From a virus: 27,379 nt of DNA. Shown piece by piece: positions 23,101 to 27,379 of this stretch. The translations under genes and the position numbers were made by a program. Below the pieces are notes generated by a model that did not search any database, was not told the origin of the DNA, and saw only the letters and a list, made by a program, of their open reading frames with translations. Each line of letters opens with the position of its first letter. Positions within the stretch are counted from its first letter, which is position 1. The stretch spans positions 1 through 27,379 of the IMG/VR virus record IMGVR_UViG_3300000353_000007. One strand, given 5' to 3'.

Positions 23101-25653
23101 TTAGTTAATGAAAGAGAATACAAACCAAGAACCCAGAGTATTATTATAAACTACTTCATGCGCACCGCCATCAGTATTTAAAATACCGTCATTTGTTCCA
23201 TTATCTATTAACTTACCATTACGAGCAATCGTAATATTATAATCAAGTGCAGCACTAGCAGCATCTTTTATTCTAAAGACTTGTCCGTTTAATGGATTAG
23301 CTGGTAGTGTTACTGTCACACCACTTGTAGGTGAATTAACTAATTGTACATATGTGCTACCTGTTGTTAAAGTAACATCAGATGTTACAATAGTCATATC
23401 ATAAATATTATTATCTTCACCAAGATTAGCAGCACTAACTTGTTTAACTTTTCTATCGGTACTATTCCAAACTAATACTGCATCTGTTGTTGCAGAACCA
23501 GCACTTGGAGTATCCCAAATTGCTAAACTAGGTACAATCGCATGGTTTGGTAATGAACTACTTGCAACATTTATATTATCACCTCCAATAATCACCGAAC
23601 AATGGTTATTTTGACCAATATTATTATTATTACCAGCAATAATTGCTGAATTATTACCATATAAATAACCATCAGCACCACCTAATATAACTGAATAGGG
23701 TGATTGAACTTGATTATTACTACCACCTAAAATTGATGAATTAAGTGAATTTACTCTATTGGTTTGTCCACCAATAACCGTTGAGTGTGGACTAAAAGCA
23801 CAACTATTTTTACTAACAAAAATACCACTACAATTAGAACCATTAGAAATTTCATTTCTATTACCTCCTAAAATTACACTATTATTACCACAATTACAAG
23901 TATAATCACCACCAAAAGCAAATGATTGAGTACCTATTGCTTTTACACCACCATAATATCCAAAACCACCAGCAAATGACTCATTACCTGTTGCACAAAC
24001 ACTTCCACAACCAATTGCGAAACTATTATTACCTGTTGCTTGAACACCACAACCAATTGCTACACCGTAAGAATTATTGGTATCAATACAAGTGTTTTTA
24101 GTTAATGTACCACCAAGACAAATATCTTGTCCATCTGTACCTAAACCATTTGTTGCACCAGTTATTGCTGTTGTAGTAATTGCAGTATCTACATAACCTT
24201 TATCTGTTAACCATCTATCTGTTGGAGTACCACCAGTAGTGTAATCATCACCATAATAGAAACCAACAACCGTTGCATCACCATCAAATAAGAAAGACGT
24301 ACCTTCAACGCCATTACTAAACGATACATTTTTAGTATCAACACTAAAACAAGAATTTATATTATTCCATTTAAATGTACCACCTGCAACAGCATTTAAT
24401 ATTAAACAACCACCAGACGTATTAATATTAGCATTTGAAGAACCAACACTAAAATTAGTTGTATTAACATATAAATTATTACTTCCATCACCAATTGTTG
24501 TGTCACCAGTTAAAGCACCACCTAATACAATATTATTACCACTTCTACTTAAACCATTATTTGCATCGATACCACCTGTTACATTATCAACATAATCTTT
24601 AGTAACTAATGTATTTGGTTTGAAATTACTTGAATAATCACCACCATATGTTAAACCACTTAAACTTAAATCAACATTACTTCCTGAACAATGAGTTAAA
24701 GTATAATCGTCACCAGTATTTGAAATATTTAAACTTGAACTATTATTGATTAAACTAACTCTGTCTTTATCGAATATATAATCAGCATTGTTTCCAGTAT
24801 CACATAATTGAAAACAATTACCATTATTTAAATTAATAACTGTATCTGTACTTAATGTACCACCTAAACAAACATCTTGTTCGGTTTTTGTTAATCCATT
24901 ACTTGCGCCAGTAATTGCCTGACTTGTTGTACCAGTAAGAATATTAATTTCATTATCAACATATTTTTTAGATACTAATGAACAATCTCCAAATGTTGAA
25001 GAATAATCATCATCATAACTTAAACCATAACCAAGACCACTATTATCACGAATTAAAACACCACTATCAAAAGTAAAATAAACTAATTTTAAATTTAATA
25101 AACATAAATCATATGAACCACTATTACCATCAATTGTCGTATTTTCAGATAATGTACCACCTAATTTAACATCTTGACCATCTTTTGTCAGTCCATTTCT
25201 TGCACCAGTAACACTGTTACTTTCAATACTACTTGTAATACCAGTAACATATGCAGCATCAGGAATTGTTTGTGCATCATATTCACCACTATAATCAGCA
25301 GCGTATTTAAGTAAAGAACCAGTACCGCTTTTAGTAAAGATTGTTTCACCTGTTAATGTTCCACCTAATTTAACTGCATTTGCTTCTTTAGTAATACCAT
25401 TATATGCCGAAGTAACACCAGTACTTGCAGTACCACTGTCCTTAATAACTAAATTGCCATCAGCAACTCCTTCTTTATACCAGTACTCGACATTATTAAT
25501 ATTAACTGTTAAACCAACATATCTTTGTGATTCAGCAATTGCTAAATTAACCGCACTAATTGATGCATATGGTTGATTGGTTGAAGTTAAATATCTTGAA
25601 TCAATAGGATTTCCCACATTGATTTTGAAATTATCATTCATTATTTTTGACAT
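23101..25653 (-). CDS. Large modular tail fibre with YadA-like repeats
   Basis: This is an 850-residue fibre protein. Residues 1-75 form an attachment region (YASISAVNLAIAESQRYVGL, with EYWY). Five copies of the N-G-L-T...LGG-x-L module follow (85-106, 153-174, 252-273, 366-387, 502-523), separated by beta-rich spacers, most carrying a [ST]K-[KDG]-YVD motif (228-233, 351-356, 484-489). Residues 528-690 are YadA/Hia-head-like repeats (NNSFAIGCG, NSVILGG, SSILGGSNNQV). The C-terminal domain (755-850) ends WFVFSFIN, matching the end of the fibre at the right edge. It holds 18 cysteines. The trimeric architecture is inferred from known YadA-like proteins. The intergenic leader is only 42 nt and has no promoter-like element. 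Confidence 0.88.
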   Translation of the reverse strand: MSKIMNDNFKINVGNPIDSRYLTSTNQPYASISAVNLAIAESQRYVGLTVNINNVEYWYKEGVADGNLVIKDSGTASTGVTSAYNGITKEANAVKLGGTLTGETIFTKSGTGSLLKYAADYSGEYDAQTIPDAAYVTGITSSIESNSVTGARNGLTKDGQDVKLGGTLSENTTIDGNSGSYDLCLLNLKLVYFTFDSGVLIRDNSGLGYGLSYDDDYSSTFGDCSLVSKKYVDNEINILTGTTSQAITGASNGLTKTEQDVCLGGTLSTDTVINLNNGNCFQLCDTGNNADYIFDKDRVSLINNSSSLNISNTGDDYTLTHCSGSNVDLSLSGLTYGGDYSSNFKPNTLVTKDYVDNVTGGIDANNGLSRSGNNIVLGGALTGDTTIGDGSNNLYVNTTNFSVGSSNANINTSGGCLILNAVAGGTFKWNNINSCFSVDTKNVSFSNGVEGTSFLFDGDATVVGFYYGDDYTTGGTPTDRWLTDKGYVDTAITTTAITGATNGLGTDGQDICLGGTLTKNTCIDTNNSYGVAIGCGVQATGNNSFAIGCGSVCATGNESFAGGFGYYGGVKAIGTQSFAFGGDYTCNCGNNSVILGGNRNEISNGSNCSGIFVSKNSCAFSPHSTVIGGQTNRVNSLNSSILGGSNNQVQSPYSVILGGADGYLYGNNSAIIAGNNNNIGQNNHCSVIIGGDNINVASSSLPNHAIVPSLAIWDTPSAGSATTDAVLVWNSTDRKVKQVSAANLGEDNNIYDMTIVTSDVTLTTGSTYVQLVNSPTSGVTVTLPANPLNGQVFRIKDAASAALDYNITIARNGKLIDNGTNDGILNTDGGAHEVVYNNTLGSWFVFSFIN
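23584..24072 (-). repeat. YadA-like head repeats in the 850-residue fibre
   Basis: This encodes about ten short repeats with the pattern N-N-S-[VFI]-[IA]-[LI]-G-G/C, such as NNSFAIGCG, NSVILGGN, HSTVIGGQ, NSSILGGSNNQV, YSVILGGA and NSAIIAGN. Such repeats stack as a left-handed beta-roll in trimeric adhesins. Confidence 0.75.
24085..25401 (-). repeat. Five copies of the shared fibre module
   Basis: The five 22-residue modules are encoded at 25336-25401, 25132-25197, 24835-24900, 24493-24558 and 24085-24150. Spacing grows from about 200 to 410 bp, so the linkers vary while the module stays. On the plus strand a ccacctaa-type core marks most copies. Confidence 0.82.
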
Positions 25654-25695
25654 ATTCTTCTGTTTTTATTTTTTATATTATTTTCTGTTTATCTT

Positions 25696-26688
25696 TTAGC
25701 TAATTGTCATTGATAATGTTTGACATGTTTGTTTATTACTTACATATACTTCATATGCTACCCCACTCCAACAATTATTTTCAACATTATTTACTACGTC
25801 TGGTGATGGAAATAAATTACATCCTGCTGCAACACCACCACCAATATCACCATTATTGATTGCATCAACATACCAACAAGTTTTATTACTTACAGTTGCA
25901 GGAACTGCAAACCATAGATAATCATTATCACTACTATTAAAATTAATGCTAAATGAACCCGCACTTCCAGAAAGAATTTTAGTTCCACCTGTAATATCAC
26001 TTGTAGTTAAAGACGGACGACTTTCACCAGCAGCACCCGGGCATGTGCACACACCCCAATAATATGGATATAAACCAGTAACAGTATGATTATTTGAACC
26101 AAATGCGGTACTACAACTATTTTGTGCACATCCTTTCCATTGTTGTGTTTGACCACAACTTGTAAATGTTTTTGTTCCAATATTTGCTGATTGAGGTGAA
26201 GTCGTGCTGATATCAGTTGCAATTGCCGTTGCACCATCAGTAACATCAATAATACACATTGTACCTGCTTGAACATTATCTGAATTAGTAAATGTCCAAT
26301 TAAATGATTTACTACCAGAAAGAACAGTCCCTACTTCAACGGTACTATCCATTTCACTACTAAAACTACTTAATGTTGGTACTTGATAAGGTGTTAGAAT
26401 TTCTTCAAGTATTTTATTTGAAGTTTTTCCACTTAAAATCGTTCCAACTGTAATTCCACCAACATCTGTTGTCGCAGGACTACTTAAATTATATGTTGTA
26501 CCACTACCTAATTGACCATCAACATATTTTTTTGTAACAAGTTGAGTATCACCAGTAAAATTTACATCTTCTGCATATTTAATATTTCCAACTGCTGAAA
26601 TAACTGTATTTCCTGATAAGGTTAATACATCACCATTATTTTGACAGACTTTATTATCATTTAAATTGATTTTAGTATTATAAGCCAT
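25696..26688 (-). CDS. Tail-fibre-like protein with Cys-rich C-terminus
   Basis: This 330-residue protein starts with a fibre module (GDVLTLSGNTVIS, then QLVTKKYVDGQLGS, 49-62), followed by NKILEEILTPYQVPTLSSFS (91-110) and beta-rich domains with a D-x-S-x-V-E-V-G-x-x-L-S-G pattern near 114-126. The last 190 residues contain ten of eleven cysteines, including SCGQ, CAQNSC, CTC and NNCW, plus many aromatic residues (YPYYWG, DYLWFAVP, CWYVD), as in a receptor-binding head. No signal peptide is present. The promoter-like element lies 42 nt upstream. The gene lies between two larger fibre genes with which it shares the KKYVD motif. Confidence 0.8.
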   Translation of the reverse strand: MAYNTKINLNDNKVCQNNGDVLTLSGNTVISAVGNIKYAEDVNFTGDTQLVTKKYVDGQLGSGTTYNLSSPATTDVGGITVGTILSGKTSNKILEEILTPYQVPTLSSFSSEMDSTVEVGTVLSGSKSFNWTFTNSDNVQAGTMCIIDVTDGATAIATDISTTSPQSANIGTKTFTSCGQTQQWKGCAQNSCSTAFGSNNHTVTGLYPYYWGVCTCPGAAGESRPSLTTSDITGGTKILSGSAGSFSINFNSSDNDYLWFAVPATVSNKTCWYVDAINNGDIGGGVAAGCNLFPSPDVVNNVENNCWSGVAYEVYVSNKQTCQTLSMTIS

Positions 26689-26730
26689 ATTTCTGTTTTT
26701 TTATAAAAAAATTATTTATTATCTGTTTAA

Positions 26731-26739
26731 TATAAATAG
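26731..26739 (-). promoter_or_regulatory. Promoter-like element CTATTTATA
   Basis: In the coding sense this reads CTATTTATA, ending 42 nt before the ATG at 26688. AACAGA follows in the leader and AACAGAAAT directly precedes the start; the latter is shared with the next fibre gene (AACAGAAGAAT). Confidence 0.5.
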
Positions 26740-26776
26740 TTTGAAATTACCATAAAAAATAATTATATTAACTTTT

Positions 26777-27379
26777 TTAATTAATAAATGCAACAGCACT
26801 CCAAAATATTCCATTAAATACGTATGTCACTGAACCATAATCAGTATTTATTGTAGAACATATACCATCATTAATATTATGACCATTACCATTTACCACA
26901 ATTGGTTCAACAAATGCATTACCACAAATATCAACAACAGTTAATCTTTGTCCAATTACTGGTGTCGCATATAAAAAAATTTCATTACTTGATATGCCAC
27001 TTACTGCAATTAATTCATCATTACGTAAAGTAGTATATGCAGTGCTGATTTGACATACATTAACAACATTTGCTTTATCATCAACATATTTTTTACTTAC
27101 AAGCGAACATGTAGTAAAATTATTTTCATAACTATCAGCATATTCTAAACCTTTAGAATTAATACTATCTGTTATTATCATATCTGCTTGACCAATAGCA
27201 ACACTATTAGTACCACTATTAATTATTGTACTACCACTTGAATTAAAAGTTAAATTATTAATTCTTCTAGTTGAAGTACCTAATTGAAAATTATTACCAT
27301 CCCCATATATATCAGTTCCTTGAATTAATGACCCACCTAAACAAACATTTTGACCTACTTTAGTTAAACCATTTGTTGC
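26777..27379 (-). CDS. Tail-fibre protein, 5' end beyond the right edge
   Basis: The frame stays open to the last base of the window, so the gene starts further right. The visible part is 200 residues. It opens with the fibre module TNGLTKVGQNVCLGGSL, passes NSVAIGQA (a YadA-like repeat) and SLVSKKYVDDKANV, and ends in a C-terminal domain finishing GIFWSAVAFIN. This layout copies the 850-residue fibre, whose C-terminus ends WFVFSFIN. An internal ATG at 27181 is not the true start, because coding similarity continues upstream of it. It holds several cysteines. It is a probable structural paralogue of the 23101-25653 fibre. Confidence 0.85.
   Translation of the reverse strand, partial: ATNGLTKVGQNVCLGGSLIQGTDIYGDGNNFQLGTSTRRINNLTFNSSGSTIINSGTNSVAIGQADMIITDSINSKGLEYADSYENNFTTCSLVSKKYVDDKANVVNVCQISTAYTTLRNDELIAVSGISSNEIFLYATPVIGQRLTVVDICGNAFVEPIVVNGNGHNINDGICSTINTDYGSVTYVFNGIFWSAVAFIN
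27308..27373 (-). repeat. Shared fibre module (copy in the edge fibre)
   Basis: This encodes NGLTKVGQNVCLGG then SLIQGTDI, the seventh copy in the window of the 22-residue fibre module. Confidence 0.8.

Noticed and set aside
1-27379. tRNA genes or CRISPR arrays
   Set aside because: No cloverleaf-like stretch or regular repeat-spacer array was found; all long repeats are in-frame protein repeats.

Overview
This window is a very AT-rich, densely packed piece of a large tailed-phage genome. The evidence is a family B DNA polymerase, an SNF2-type helicase, long modular tail-fibre proteins, a BppU-like baseplate protein, many free-standing homing endonucleases and minimal intergenic space. All genes but one are on the minus strand, so the region is read from right to left. 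Classical GGAGG Shine-Dalgarno sequences are largely absent before the first genes of operons. That would fit a host that does not rely on them (for example Bacteroidota), but the host cannot be fixed from this window.

Layout in transcription order. At the right edge is a fibre protein whose 5' end is cut off (26777-27379), followed by a Cys-rich fibre protein (25696-26688) and an 850-residue fibre with YadA-like repeats (23101-25653). Next come a sulfotransferase, a GIY-YIG endonuclease and a GT9-like glycosyltransferase, ending at a terminator near 20450. A second fibre gene (18591-20336) follows, then the remains of a second, different sulfotransferase (18298-18589), and a three-gene unit encoding a small membrane protein, a BppU-like protein and a 26-residue-repeat protein. 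A plus-strand GIY-YIG gene (16418-17068) interrupts the layout before the replication block: SNF2 helicase, a small unknown protein and DNA polymerase (10438-16298). After that is a block of phage-specific proteins, several built as known domain plus unknown domain: Nudix, WYL and a tandem kinase-like protein. The left end carries a PD-(D/E)XK homing-type endonuclease, a CCA-adding-type nucleotidyltransferase with a long extension, a third GIY-YIG gene, a 2H phosphoesterase and a PD-(D/E)XK-like nuclease.

Three themes stand out. First, a 9-base element, 5'-(G/C)TATTTAT(A/G)-3' in the coding sense, lies 10-53 nt before the first gene of nearly every transcription unit, including the plus-strand gene, and is missing before tightly coupled downstream genes. 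It looks like a phage-specific promoter. Second, three fibre genes share a 22-residue module, and each of two fibre genes is followed directly by a sulfotransferase gene, one intact and one decayed, which suggests a fibre/surface-modification cassette. Third, the nucleotidyltransferase and 2H phosphoesterase sit together and could form a tRNA end-repair or anti-defence pair. Four homing-type endonucleases in 27 kb is a high load of selfish genes.
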